Origin: Liolophura sinensis | Lineage: Eukaryota; Mollusca; Polyplacophora; Chitonida; Chitonidae | Assembly: GCF_032854445.1 (NCBI RefSeq) | Contig: NC_088301.1 | Coordinates: 6,678,044-6,742,043 of the forward strand | Length of the DNA stretch: 64,000 nucleotides | Direction: 5' to 3' | Notes under the pieces: model-generated | The model's input: only the letters and a program-made list of their open reading frames with translations | Told to the model about the DNA's origin: nothing | The model's database searches: none | In this document: in pieces, positions 23,327 to 36,254 of the stretch | Layout: the number at the start of each line of letters is the position of its first letter | How positions within the stretch are numbered: position 1 is the stretch's first letter | Translations under genes and position numbers: made by a program

Positions 23327-26220
23327 ACTGACTTACAGAATGGTTCTTTTCTTGTAGGTCAGTTTTTTTTATCTTTGATCTTTGGTCGGTCGGTTGGTTC
23401 TCTGGTTGATTCATAGATCGATCGGTTGATTGAAACATTCCGCTTTTATGAGACAAGGTGTTTGACTAACATGTGGAGATAAATCTCACTAATGTAAACA
23501 TTGCTAACTGACTGATTCACTGATGAATATGGCATCCATCTGAATGACTGAATAACTGACTGCGACATAAAACAAATTTAATGCGCGGACATTGAAAATG
23601 GGGTCAGTATAAGACTGGAACCCACTGCCTTGTTCCGCGTATTAAACAAATACAGGGTAACACTTTCGGTGTAGTCTATGAAGCGATTCACCGGAAGATA
23701 ACATCGTCATATTGGAAGTACGTAGAAAAAGGTGTCCAACCATTCTGCTAACATTCAACTTATAAAAAATCTTATATGTAGAATGTTTGCTGAAAAGTAC
23801 GGTTGACAGGTCATCAAGATTCACTTTTTTCCATCGTGGACATTGGATCAGCCAGGCTGACTATAGGTTAAAGCGCACTGGTTGTATTTTGGCAACCTTC
23901 TCTATAGACAAAATATAATGTAACCTTAGTTACGTGTATTCCGTAAGGGGGGTTGGAGGAAGCCCCGCGGGGATCACAGTCATTCTTTCCTCACGCGGGC
24001 TTGGTAACTCTATCATCTTTTAATATGGAAATCTTGTTGGACAATAGGATACGCCATATTAGAAAAACGTGAAACATCATGTCGTCACACTTAACCAGTG
24101 TCCCATGTGGAAAAACGGTAAATAAGGATCGCGTGACGTCACAGCCAAAGCGGGTGTATAACTCGCGCTTGACTAGTTAAAGCTGAGAATTCGCAAAACT
24201 ATGTCGATAACAAGGTAGTGGCTTGGGAGGAATGATTTTATCGATGTGTGCTTTTTTGCTTTCTTTGAATTGCCATATCTGGGTTTAACAACATCCCAAA
24301 AATACAAAATGTATATGTATTTTCAAATTTGGTGGAGAAATACTTTATGGATTCATACCAGTATGTACATTTGGCCTCCTAGTGTTGTGTTTTCGAAATT
24401 TCGGATTCCAAACCCCTACTTTGCCGCTAGGCTTGATTGCTTGGGTTTTAAGATCGTGTTTAACATAAACTCCATTATGTGGAGACGGTGTACTCCTTGC
24501 AGCAAGATGAGCACAATATGGACACGTTTTGAATTGTGACCTCACTAGACCGTCACACAGAATACGCCATGGGTCGCACTCTATATAATCACACTATACT
24601 GACACACACCGCGGTGTTCTATACAGAATGACAGGCGGGAAGAATCTAGACTGCTCCAGATTTGCGAAGCAGTTAATTACCACCGGTGTCTTCAATGCTG
24701 CTCAAGATTTCAATCTTTTATCAGGAGCACATAAAGTGACGAGGCAACATATGCCAGGCGATAAGATTTGCAAAACTGGGACGTCGCAAGTGAAAAATCA
24801 CGATTTTCTTAACATGACATATTTTATCAACTTTATATCAGGAGTAAGTGGTAAGGATGGGCTACCCCTGTATTTGATAACATGGAACCATGACGTTTGT
24901 GATATATAGATCTGTGGACACAAACAAGGAAACCAAACGCCAGTAATACTCTAATAAGATAAAGCTAAAGTCGTAGCAATATGAAAGTATATAAAGACTA
25001 ATTGTCAACAAATGCCATAATTTCGGGTCTTATATATTTCTTAGTTCTTTAGGAATTTACGTTGAACCTTGTTTTGGAAAATGGCCTTGCGATTGAACAT
25101 TTCTGTTGACGGCTGGTATATGAATGTTTGTTATGACGCCTGGATTTAATGGTTTCGCGCAATTTCGCATGTGCGAATTTCAATCATAACCGTCATGAAA
25201 GTTACATAACTGTATAAAAGCTTATAATCATCACTAATCAATCTATTTTACGATGAATTAAATGATTCAGTGGTGTTTTTAAAGTATCACGGTTCACTGT
25301 TTATTTAACTGACGACAAAATCAAGGGAACGCCTGATAAATAATTAAACGAAATCGGGTCAGAGGAAAACTGAATTTCTAAATGTTCATTTTTGCAGCTG
25401 ACCGATAACTCAGTCACTGACGATAAGTACAGTGTATACATCAGACAAGTAGCCTATATACAAACCGGAAGAGAGTATTCAACCCTGTTTTGTTTTATGT
25501 AAATATTTTCCACTGATAATGTGACGTGATCTTGTGATGTGTCTACATTGCACATAAATACCTCTTCATGTCAGTGAGACAGGGCGGGCTGAACAAAATA
25601 AACGTATTGTGGAGCCTTACCTTTACTAGGCTTGATTAGGGTAACGCCACCTAGGCGATGACATTTAGTCGTATACAACAGCCCTCTCCATACCCGATAA
25701 CGGACAAGTTCTCTCCTTCATCCTTTGTCTTCAGACAGCTGTATGGGACTATACTGATACCGATTACTGCAACAAACGCTTAAAATCCCAACAGGCAATT
25801 ATATCATGGCGAACTGAGTGCAAGTACGTGACCAGCGACAACGCCGTCTGAGAACAAACGGCTTCGCTTGACCCTATTCATTTTTTCTTATTTGGGGGAA
25901 ATGTAATTTTTCACTTGTGTTAATAGCAGTAGCAGACTGCGATTTTCTTTTTTTTTTCTTGTTTTCCTGAGTAAGTACACGTATGGTAATATATGGTGTG
26001 TTTATAAAACTTTGTTTAATGCCTCATACTGTATGTTTACACAACCTAGAATATTGCTACAACCCAGTTATGATTAGTTTTCCTAGTGGATTTTATAACC
26101 GCACCATAACTGGTTCGCATAGGACTCATTCAAATGAAGAAATTCGAAAGCACCTCTCAGCCTAAATTTCGGCTCTTAAATTCTTAATGTAACATTAACG
26201 TACTGATGACACTTTGAGCA
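23327..26220. other. Spacer, no gene seen
   Basis: Features noted are a CCCCGCGGGG palindrome near 23963 and a perfect CRE-type TGACGTCA at 24134-24141. The frames at 24246-24539 (97 codons) and 24628-24909 (93 codons) show no domain. Confidence 0.35.
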
Positions 26221-26224
26221 CTGG

Positions 26225-26315
26225 GACCGGTTTCATGAAGCGCAATTAGCTAAGTAAGCCATTAACTACCATGGCTATGTATGTTGTAAAGATATAAAGT
26301 TTCATGAAACCGGTC
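26225..26315. mobile_element. Short MITE-like element, 91 bp
   Basis: GACCGGTTTCATGAAGC (26225-26241) and GTTTCATGAAACCGGTC (26299-26315) are inverted repeats, 16 of 17 positions complementary, enclosing about 57 bp. A compact element with no coding capacity and terminal inverted repeats fits a non-autonomous DNA transposon. Target duplication is not evident. Confidence 0.65.
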
Positions 26316-26318
26316 TCT

Positions 26319-27419
26319 GATATAATTTGAAAAGTACTGTGTTCAAATGCAATGTGTTAAAAACTTTTCTTGGCATTCCCATCCGTCAGCAGGTTTAAGA
26401 CGTAGGCCTAGATCGTTCACTAACACTGGAATTTGATTCGTTGTTAATTTTCTGGCTTTTATATTTCTTATTATTATTTGATCGTTTTTTTAAATCTTAC
26501 TGAAAACATATTTCGTTGGTGTTTACAGAAAATTTATTTATTTCATTTATATTTACTCCCCTCTCCCCCGACAACTCTCTCCGTGTCTTTTCACTTTAAT
26601 GCTTCATCCTCCCCGTATCTTCACAGCGGGTTATGTTATTATCAGAGGAAAGGATTTAGTCCTAAATGGCAAAGGTTTTCTAAGAATAATTCCAGACCAA
26701 CGGGCCATTGGCTCGACTGATATTTTAAATGCAAATATATATCCAAGTAAAATCGTTTATTGCATAATTTATCTATCCGGAGTTAAGAATTAACATTGCA
26801 GCATTTGTTTTTGAATTTTTATGAACAAATGTAAACCGATTAAAAAATGTTGTTGGTTTGGTATTTGGGACTATTTCCTACAATGTGGTTAAAACATTTC
26901 CCAAAACAACGTACTCACTTGACCCCTATACGTGACTCGTCACAGAGAGAAGGTCACGCGAGGATCTAACGAAATCTCGGAAGGTTTACTAAGTAGATGT
27001 TAAGTGACGATGGAAGGGAGTTCCGCAGATGAGGTGCTTGGGAGGGGGAAGATAGAAGGAGGGTGGGGGGAGGGGATGGTTATACACAAGCATATATTCT
27101 AGTATCTGTACCTGTCACTATCGGCATTACGACATTACCAGCAATATCAACCGGACGCTGCTAATTGTGAGGCTGACAGAACAATACAGCTCCAGGCAGA
27201 CTGACGAACCCGCTGTCTCGGACTCTACCCCTCCGGTATCCGTGACAATGAATGTTGCATCAGAGACTGTTACGACGTAAATCGCAGACACCATATGTGA
27301 CACGTGTGCATGCACATCTGGATTATCACTCCCCGATGTTGCTGTACAGCTGACTGGTCCTGACACAAGACGGACTGGAGTCAAATAGTAACATATTTAC
27401 CACCTCGAGACGTGATTTC
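26319..27419. other. Spacer with one unassigned minus-strand frame
   Basis: G-rich tracts lie at 27043-27077. The minus-strand frame 27384-27127 (85 codons) contains a SDATFIVTD stretch and a TAGSSVCLEL stretch that faintly recall extracellular beta-sandwich repeats. The match is too weak to name, and no convincing splice sites frame it. Confidence 0.25.
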
Positions 27420-28495
27420 CAATTTTTATAATTTCCATGACTCGCCTTAACCTTCGTACGTGTTAACTTCCATGACTGGCGTTAATTTCTATGGCTGGCT
27501 TTAACTTTCATGACTGACGTTAGCTTCCATGACTGGTATTAGTTCCCATGACGGCTTTAACTTTCATAAGTGACGTTAACTTCCAAGACTGACATTAGCT
27601 CCCATCACGGATTTAACTTTCATGAGTGCAATAACTTCCATTACTGGCGTTGGCTTCCATGACGGGCATTAGCTCGCATGACGGCTTTAACTTTCATGAG
27701 TGACGTTAAACTCCATGACTGGCATTATCTCCCATTACGGTTTTAACTTTCATGAGTGACGTTAGCTTTCATGACTGGCGTTAGCTTCCATGACTGGCGT
27801 TAGCTTCCATGACTGGCATTAACTCTCATGACGGCTTTAACTTTCATGAGTGACGTTAGCTTCCATGACTGGCATTAACTCTAATGACGGCTATAACTTT
27901 CATGAGTAACGTTAAACTCCATGACTAGCATTGGCTCCCATGACGGCTATAACTGTCATGAGTGACGTTAAACTCCATGACTAGCATTAGCTCCCATGAC
28001 GGCTTTAACTTTCATGAGTGACGTTAGCTTCCATGACTGGCATTAACTCTCATGACGGCTTTAACTTTCATGAGTGACGTTAGCTTCCATGACTGACAAT
28101 AACTCTCATGACGGCTATAACTTTCATGAGTGACGTTAGCTTCCATGACTGACATTAGCTCCCATGACGGCTTTAACTTTAATGAGTGACGTTAGCCTCC
28201 ATGACTGGCATGAGCTTCCATGACGGCTTTAACTTTCATGAGTGACGTTAACTTCCATGACTGGCATTAACTCTCATGACGGCTATAACTTTCATCAGTG
28301 ACGTTAGCTTCCATTGCTTTAGTTATCTTTAATAACTGTGACGTTAACTTCCATGACTGTCATTAACTTCCATGACTGTCATTAACTTCCATGGCTGTCA
28401 TTAACTTCCATGGCTGCCATTAAACTTTTATGACCGACGTTAACTTTTCGAGACAGGCGGTAACTTCCATGGCCGGCGATAACTTCTATGATATA
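27420..28495. repeat. 19-bp repeat arranged as 56-bp higher-order units
   Basis: The base monomer is close to TTAACTTCCATGACTGGCG. Across the core three monomer types follow each other: CATGACTGGCATTAACTCT, CATGACGGCTTTAACTTT and CATGAGTGACGTTAGCTTC, making a unit of about 56 bp. The edges (27420-27530 and 28330-28495) hold only simple, more diverged 19-bp monomers. Confidence 0.92.
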
Positions 28496-29595
28496 GGATT
28501 GCACGCCTTCAACATATTTTTACGCGCCTGACTATGTTATCCTAAATGATGTTATATAGTTCCTTGGGTCTAAATGTTTATCTAATGAAGTAAGCGATAC
28601 ATTATGAGTTTCATTGTGCAGACAATATACTGTATAATTGTTCGCGAGCTTTCATTATAGAGCTTTAACAGATCCATGTAATGGATTCACCTGTTGACAA
28701 CTTGCGCGAGGTCATGCACGGACACATTTCTAAGACGGCACGAGCGTGATGACGTCATGCAATGTGTTGTCAACCCGAGCTTCCATGTAAGCTTTGAGGA
28801 AGCTGGGTCACAGGTAGACCGTCACTGAATGATACCGCTCGGACGGTTTGGGCTGTGACTCCAGAAGGCCTTGAAAGGTCAGTCAGTGCAGGACAGGGCC
28901 AATCGTCGGTCTTATCCCAATCAAGTTAAACTTTCTCACCACAAAACTTGCTCCCCGACCTCGACTCCAGTACATCGCTTTCCTAGCTTCAGCTGCAAAG
29001 CCGAAAAATTGTTACAGATACTGTATAAATGCCTGGATATAAACATACCATATTTTGCTGTACCTTACGGCAAAGACAAGTGCTGTAAACACTTTACAAG
29101 GAGTAGATCTTCAAATAGTAGGCCTACTGCATAAATACAGGCATCTGCGTAGTTACATAATGAAGGTGTATGTATGATTGGTGATTAAAAAAAAACCCCA
29201 AAAAAAAAACAAAAAAAAAAAACGCTAATTATCATTACAGTGTATTTTATTACAAAATACTAGATTCACACACTAGATGCACATTTCCGATATCACGTTT
29301 ACCATAGGCCTATCCTTCCAAACTACAGACTACAAGATAGTCAACAGTCTCCAATTATCTGGAAACACCTGTGTCGCCAGTCCAACTTTCTTCATATTCC
29401 TGCCGTGATTGGTCAACCAAAACCGGTGACATTTACCTTTCTGGATACTGTTAAACGCCGGCTCCTGAAGGCACCAGTCTGCACCAAATACCAACAATCT
29501 GACTTCACAAGCCGCACCCCCACCCCCCCAAAAAAAAACAAACAAAAAAACATCAAGGGTTCTTGCACACAATAAGCGATCGACAACGCTCGTGT
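28496..29595. other. Spacer, no gene seen
   Basis: An A-rich tract lies at about 29187-29222 and another at 29519-29552. A perfect TGACGTCA is at about 28749-28756. No supported gene. Confidence 0.4.
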
Positions 29596-29795
29596 GGCTG
29601 TTTGCTTAGTGTATAAGGTTTGTTAGACCTCTTGTCTTCCGCAAATGCGATGTGCATACTGGTCATCGACCAGGTGAGTGGTTTACACTGGGCATTCCGG
29701 CTTCCTCTACCCTAAAACTCACAAAGAGTGTAAAAGGTGAAAAAAAATCTGCAGTATGACATTAAACAATAATCAAATAAATAAATAAACTGCGA
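29596..29795 (+). mobile_element. SINE family B copy
   Basis: The blocks are TTAGACCTCTTGTCTTCCGC, GCGATGTGCATACTGG, AGTGGTTTACACTGGGCATT, CCGGCTTCCTCTACCC, CAGTATGACATTAAACAATA and ATCAAATAAATAAATAAAC. The order and tail match the other family B copies. Confidence 0.75.
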
Positions 29796-30339
29796 GCACC
29801 ATGTTGTGTTTACAACCACAAAACTTGATCTACTATCACCAGGACAGATCCACATCCACAGTCACTGAGTTAGACCTACAATCACCATATTTATGTTACA
29901 CGTACAACCACCTACGTTATCCTGCAACCACACAAAGCGTAGGCCTACATCCAATAGTCATAATTACAGTTATAATATGGAAAACATTTGTTCTCGAACA
30001 TGTGGGAAACGGGATTTTCAGGCAGCAAAAAAACTCGTGCTCGTGTGCGGATAACCACAACAACCATACCTGAACGACCGTGTTTCGCCACTGAAGTCCT
30101 CAGACAGGGACAGCAAATGTTGCCCGTGTGGGGATAACCTACATTCCGGATCATCTGACACTGGGATTTGAAAACCCTATTTTCGGCTGCAAATGTTGCA
30201 AATAAAGGAATAAATTTGTCGGCTTGTTGATTGCTCATGTCAACTGATTGTGACTGCTAGGGGGCTCATACGTATCCGGTGAGTCGTGAACTGAAGTTAG
30301 ATTGATTGATTAACTGAGTCACCGAATGTTTAGCATTGT

Positions 30340-30530
30340 GTATTTTCAATAATTTTTCAATTTATGGTTGCAGAAAACCGGAGTGTATAAGGAAAACCAC
30401 CGATCTTTGGCAAGTTATTGACGAATATCATATTGGTAGAAGACAAGTGGCCTTCAACGAACGTTCGACAGTGCAAACGGGAGCGTCGTTGGCCATCTAT
30501 TGTCTCTATGGCCCCACAAGCATTGAAATC
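30340..30530 (-). mobile_element. SINE family B copy, 5' portion
   Basis: In reverse orientation the plus strand shows GCAGAAAACCGGAGTGTATA, AAACCACCGATCTTTGGCAA, TTGACGAATATCATATTGGT, AGAAGACAAGTGGCCTTCAA and CGAACGTTCGACAGTGC. This corresponds to the GGTTTAC, CTTGCC and GTCTTCYACC blocks of family B. Confidence 0.7.
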
Positions 30531-30644
30531 GGGGAAAATGTACAAATTCCCAGTCCAAGACCATGTTTGAACCCCACCTCGTGTAGCCTTGCTCAGTTAA
30601 GTCTGCTGTCTGACAAACGAGGCCACCTGCCCGAGACGAGACCT

Positions 30645-30935
30645 TGGCCAATGAGGTCGCCTCTCCGAGTCAAGGCCTTAGCCTATGAGGTCACCCGTCA
30701 CAGTGTGGGCTTTGACCAATGAGGTCAGCTGTCCGAATATAGGTCTTCACCGATGAGGCGGTCAGTCCGAATTTAGGCTTTGCCCTGTGTGGTCGACTCT
30801 ACGAATATTGACCTTGACTTATGGAGTCGCCTGTCCGAATGTTGGCTTTGACCAATGATGTCCCCTGTTTGAATGTTGACCATTGTTCAATGAGGTTGTC
30901 TGTCTGAACCTAGGCTTTGGCCTTTTTCAATGGAT
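30645..30935. repeat. 35-bp diverged tandem repeat, about 8 copies
   Basis: The units share CCAATGAGGTCGCCTGTCCG and AATATAGGCTTTGA with many substitutions. It is old and poorly homogenised compared with the other arrays. Confidence 0.8.
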
Positions 30936-33584
30936 TTTTCTGATTCTTAACATTCACCATAGAAAGTGTTAACCTAACATCCTGTACGCTTTCCCACCTT
31001 CACTGCTTAAATCGTGGTAACATTTCAATTTTTAAGAGAGTCTCACTCGTACAGGTGAAAATTTGAAAAATTTTCGAATTATACGTAAATAAACAAATTA
31101 ATTAATTAATAAGTAATAATTATAAAAACAACAACAAAAACAAATGGACTGTTGAAACAAAAAAACCCCACAATGAATGAACCGTTGAAACAAATAAATA
31201 ATAAAAGAAGAAGGAACGAAGGTGCAACAAAGACAATGCGAGCTACTTCCAGTATACGGAAGCACCACATGTGACTCTGTGACTCGTGTAGAGACGTCGT
31301 GCTATGCGTCGTGTTTCACACTTGATGTGAGTACGACGTTAAACCCTAAGCACTCAATCACTCACTCACACGTGATGTGCATCTTCCTGTCAAACTCCAT
31401 ATGTGTACTGTTTATTTTCCGCATTAGCAAATCCTGCTTTCTGCTGGTGCGTTCTGTACCTGGAGAACACAGTTACGGTTAGTTAAATTTATCAAAATAA
31501 ATTCAAACTTTCCTGGCTGTAAGCCAGGTTGATGTTTTCAGTATTATACCAACCACTAGCATGGTTGTATATATATATATGTAACTAATGTCTTTGTTTA
31601 TGGTTAAATTGTTAGCCAGCTAGGTACCTAATACATGTATTTTCTTTACCTGTACCGCAAAACAATTCCATAGAAGAGACTAAACAATATGTAAAACGCT
31701 ATGAACCATAAATATAAAAATATATATAAATATGTTTATCTGATTTTTGCCCATTATAAATAATATCACGGTTCTGAGTGCATATGTATGCAACTATATA
31801 TATGTATGTATTCCTTTAGAAAAGTTTCTTGAAATCAAATTCGGTTGAAAGCTTATTTCATAGACAAATTAAATATTTTCAAATAAACTATGCTTAAGAA
31901 AGTTCAAATTTTGCTGTATATTATTGACCTATTATCGACCGATGATGTTCATAAGCACTTATAGACTTAAAAAAAACAAAGTACTTTATCAAAACAACGA
32001 ACTTTGGAAAACCATTGTCTATAGGTCTTTTAAACGTTATTTTCAATATTTCAATTGCTTTTTCATATTCGAGATACACAATCCACGGATCAAAAGAGCG
32101 CACCAAATAGTCCACGTAAGTAGGCTTACACCATTCAAAGCGTCATCAATGGGCAGGATTATTATTTTATTTTAATAAACTAGAAAGTGTCCTTGTCAAA
32201 CAAACCATTGTTCATGCAGGCTCATCAACCCTCATAAATGGTATGTTTGAGTATTGAACTTGGATCTTCAGCCAGCAAACATACATGTTAACATCTGTTA
32301 CAGTCGTGTGGCGGAATGGCGGTCATAAACTCCCTCCACCGCCCATGTAGAACAAGACTCTCTTGCTTTGGGACACATTACCTGCCAGATCAAGGGATAG
32401 CACAACCCACGAGCGGAGATCATGCCGTATCATGCCAATTGTTATACGGCCATTTTCACAGCGGAAATTGCACGCGATGGAATTTGCACACCCATGATGT
32501 TAGCTCCAAAATTAGACAAATGCTTTGTTCGAAAAACGGATGGTTATTTGACATGTACTAAAAGTTGAGAGGGACATATGACGACAAGTCGTTAATGTTG
32601 TGATAAACATTAACTTGTTTGCGGCAAAGCATTGGGGGGAGTGGGTTAAGCATCATTAACGACACTATCCGAAACCGACGGGAGTGTTTTTAGGTTTCGG
32701 AAAGGCTGACTCAAAACTAGAACAATTGTATAAATATGGTACCTAATTGCATGTTCAGATGCCATTGTTGAGAATGGTATCAGCTATACGACCATCAAGC
32801 CATAAATAGACGCGAGTGGGCTTTTCCCCAAGCTATTCGAATTATATTTTTCCAGAATCAAATAATCACAGATATCGTCGGTTCTCTGTCCTGTTGTATG
32901 GAGATAAGATGTTGTGTAAGATTTTATATTACACTGCTGGATGCAATTGAGTACATTTTTTCCAATAATTTTTCGATCTAGATTTAAAGCGTTCTTTGAT
33001 TTTGTGTGTGTGTATTTATAGATTATGCTGCCAATCGTTTCTTGTGATGTAATAAAGTCTTTGTCCCTCGCTAGTAATCTAGCTAAGACTAGATTATATT
33101 ATTTGTCCAGAGTCCAGGAGTGCACTTTTATTTGAAGTGTTTGACTGAAGTGAGCAAATATCAACAAACCCTAACAATATTTGCATACCAAGGATTAATA
33201 AAAAACCAATTTTGTTTCCGTAAAACGGGGGATATACCATAAAGGTCCATCAATGATATTTCTGCTATTTTCCTTCTAAATTGTTTGTGTTGATGCTTCC
33301 CATACCCTAAGGGTATTTACCGTGAAAGGGTTGTTTATACTCTCTGTACAAATTGTATTAAGCTTACTATTCAGTGTCCGTCTGTAGTCTTTCTATAGGT
33401 AGATTTTCCATCTTTTTTCTTTTTTCTTTTTTCAGGTCATATATTCTGGTAAGATAATTTATTTTCCATACCTTTAATAAAATTCACAGCTGGAAAATTT
33501 ATAACGACAGATTAGTTTCTCAACCCAGTTTAATTTCAACAGCTGATCTAATTTTTACATCTGAACCAGTGAAAAAGACTATCA
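30936..33584. other. AT-rich spacer, no gene seen
   Basis: A family C tail remnant (GTACGACGTTAAACCCTAAG then CACTC repeats) lies at 31325-31372. AT-simple tracts occur at about 31085-31130 and 31568-31582. Open frames here stay below about 90 codons and have no domain. Confidence 0.4.
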
Positions 33585-33830
33585 CAGTAGGCTTCTTCAG
33601 TGGCCTAATGGCTAGACCGTCAGCGTTGAAGTCGGGAGACCTGGGATCAAACCCGCGTTCGGTCATAAAAAAAGACTAATAAACGGTATTTGCTGCCTCA
33701 CTTGGCACTCAACATTGAGAGGTCTATAGCAAGAAAACATGTTGGCCTGGTGTCAGGAAAATGTGACTGGGTGGGGTGTCATGTTTGGTGTCTTCGGCAT
33801 AGACCTGCCTTGCCACAAGAAGTCAAAGTA
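33585..33830 (+). mobile_element. SINE family C copy with tRNA-like head
   Basis: GCTTCTTCAGTGGCCTAATGG (A-box region) and GGGATCAAACC (B box) form the tRNA-like head at 33591-33662. The body contains TTGCTGCCTCACTTGGCACT, CAACATTGAGAGG, GTTGGCCTGGTGTCAGG, AAAATGTGACTGGGTGGGG and GTCTTCGGCATAGACC. The 3' end is missing, and a separate family A fragment begins about 35 bp later. Confidence 0.75.
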
Positions 33831-33867
33831 TACATGTATATATACCTAATTCCGCATATATATATGT

Positions 33868-33945
33868 ATCTGATTGATGTCTTACGCTGAACTCTTTCAT
33901 ATTTCACTTATACGATGTGTATCAGTTGACGTTATGAAAGCATTA
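33868..33945 (-). mobile_element. SINE family A fragment
   Basis: CTGATTGATGTCTTACGCTG, ATATTTCACTTATACGATG and CAGTTGACGTTATG follow the family A tail-proximal region with many changes. Confidence 0.55.
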
Positions 33946-34389
33946 ATGTAGGCTACAGGCCCATCGATCAGTGCCATCTCGAGCTCACACCATTAATATC
34001 AACACGGTTTTATTGATTAATCTATCGGTTCATGCATACAATGACTTCATGGCCTCACGGTGAATGTTTACGTAAGTTACCTATACGAGCTACCCTCCCC
34101 ACGAGCCCTTTACCTGTTACCCGGGGGATTCGTGCTGACTCCGTGTGTTTGTCTGTGTGAAGACGCCACCAGCCTGTACGACATCGTCACGACTGTGAGT
34201 TCTAGAGTAACATGTACTTCGACAGTTTCTGAGTGGAATCCGTCTACAGAGAGTTGACCTCCCTCCAGGTATCAGTAGAATATGCGAGTTTGGTAATTCC
34301 AAAGCAGTTAACAATAGCTGAAAATCATTGTTCTCGTGTATTTTTATTTGATCGAGTTGTAAAGCGGAATTCAAGTGTATTTCATTTTC
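33946..34389. other. Spacer, no gene seen
   Basis: Unassigned sequence. Overlapping short frames on both strands only. Confidence 0.4.
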
Positions 34390-34540
34390 ACCTACGGGGG
34401 AGCAGGAAACCATCAGGAAACCGGCGGACAGAGCTTGGTGAAAATCACAACTCTTATCGGCGTGAGTTGGATTCGAACTCGTGGTCTAAAGCTCATTGGT
34501 ATTGAGTTCGACGTAAAAACACCAGTCAAATAAATATAGC
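34390..34540. mobile_element. Composite SINE remnant
   Basis: GGGGGAGCAGGAAACCATCA and GGCGGACAGAGCTTGGTG resemble the family A body in reverse. GTTGGATTCGAACTCG resembles a B box, and ATTGAGTTCGACGTAAAAAC followed by CAGTCAAATAAATA is a forward-oriented tail. The mixture suggests nested or rearranged copies. Confidence 0.45.
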
Positions 34541-34757
34541 ACGTTGGTCAGGGCTCCCAAATCCGAGCGTTATCACCGTGACAGTAGATCAGTCCAGAAG
34601 AATAGAACAGGCCCTTGACCAACGCGTGTTCGAACCCAGCTTTTTGGCTGCGACTTTATGTCAGGTTACGTGTGAGGTACCTCACCGTCGTCATGGAAGT
34701 ATAAACTTCTTGAGAACGGCATTAAACATTAATCAAATAAATAAATAAAGAAAGAAA
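34541..34757 (+). mobile_element. tRNA-derived SINE with (AAAT)n tail
   Basis: GCGTGTTCGAACCC (about 34623-34636) is a good B box. It is followed by CAGGTTACGTGTGAGG, ACTTCTTGAGAACGGCATTA, AACATTAATCAAATAAATAA and a short tail. The 3' end matches the shared end of families A and B, while the middle is its own. Confidence 0.65.
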
Positions 34758-34764
34758 TACAATC

Positions 34765-35165
34765 ACGTGTTCTGACAGTGCTGTCTTACGGTATTAATAC
34801 GACCCGCGTCGAAAGTGCTATCTTTACGACACGTTCATCGTATTTTGGTATTATTACCACACGTGCTGACAGTGCTAAATTGTGGTATTATTACCATGCG
34901 TGCTGACAGTGCTAAACTGTGGTATTATTACCACACGTGCTGACAGTGCTAAATTGTGGTATTATTACCATGCGTGCTAAGAGTGTTCTACGGTGGTACC
35001 ATTACCACACGTTAATAATGTTTTGATGTTATTGCTACACACATGCTGATGTCTAGTACTCTATTGTGGTATCATTAAAACACGTTGATAGTGTTACTGG
35101 TATAGACTTATTATTTACCACACGTGTTAAAAGGGCTATATCGTGATATTATTGTAACATGCCCT
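34765..35165. repeat. 37-bp diverged tandem repeat, about 10 copies
   Basis: The unit is close to CACACGTGCTGACAGTGCTA plus AATTGTGGTATTATTAC. The central copies (34860-34990) are well conserved and the edges are decayed. Confidence 0.88.
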
Positions 35166-36254
35166 GGCAATCTCATATAGCATATCGTGTTCACGGCGTG
35201 TGAGGAAAGCGCCACCTGATGATCTGTGGAGATTTATAAACCGTTTATTCAACATAGAACCTATGAATGAAACGGTGAGTATAGGAGTCAGCATTTAAAA
35301 CACGTGTGGAATACTGTGAAATACTGTGAAAGATTTTGGAAGAGTTACAAATGTGTACCCAAAACTGCAGATGTGTCTACATTTATACTATGAAGTGTGA
35401 GGGCGCTTTTTTATTTGTTTACCGAAAGCCATATTAACTGTAAAAGAAAAAAAAACAAACAAAAAAACACTGTCTGCCTTCTTATCAGTGCCGTCCTTTC
35501 AGCCATTCACGACACTCATGTGAAATTCGACAGGCGAGAGGTTACTCGGTCTAACCGGCGGAGCAGGTCTATAAACCGGGACAAGCTGCAGGCTGGCCCA
35601 CGTGGCTGAAACGCGCCGGCAATGTGACGTCACACACTGCAAGGGGAAACCCTCAGGTTCATGGCAGTGGATTGGTCCGAGCTAAAAATAGATCGCACAC
35701 TTTCCGTTCATGGTGTCACATGTGTCCCACTGGGAGGTGGAAAGGGGAGGGACAAGAGCATAAAACAAATAGCAAATAATTAAAAACAAACATTAATTGT
35801 GCTTGCCGAACCTTTTCCTCAGCTGAATAAGTGCGCCCAGGAAGCCTCCGTCTCCACGTAGATCTCCCCTTGGAAGTGAACGTGCAAAACGACAGCTACG
35901 TAACCCCGCCCCCAAGAAGACGTATTTGGAATATTCTATTTCGACTCCAAATCAAAGGCCTTTGTAAGTTAGAATTAGTAATGTCGGTGTCGGAGGAAGG
36001 CCCGGGTTGATGCTGGGCATATATAGCCGTGTGCTCGGCCTTAGAGACAGTCAAGGTATATTTAACGAGAGGAACTGACAAATTAACACGGTGCATTGTA
36101 GGCTATATACCGTACCCTAGCTACCCAAAGGTGTGAATTATATTAGTGAACGATAGCAACCTAGACAACAACGTGTGCAGAGTCGTCGCATACCTGTTAC
36201 ACTGCAACTACGTAGACTACGATTCACTTAAACAGATCGGCGACAGTGTTTACG
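35166..36254. promoter_or_regulatory. Upstream region of the TGF-beta family gene
   Basis: This 1.1 kb precedes the TATA box of the ligand gene. It contains a perfect CRE-type TGACGTCA at 35625-35632, a second weak TATA-like CATATATAGC near 36018, and no recognised repeat, in contrast to most of the flank. That the segment regulates the gene is inferred from position only. Confidence 0.35.

Noticed and set aside
33591-33662. tRNA gene
   Set aside because: Same reasoning as for 18344: it is the tRNA-like head of a family C SINE with body attached.
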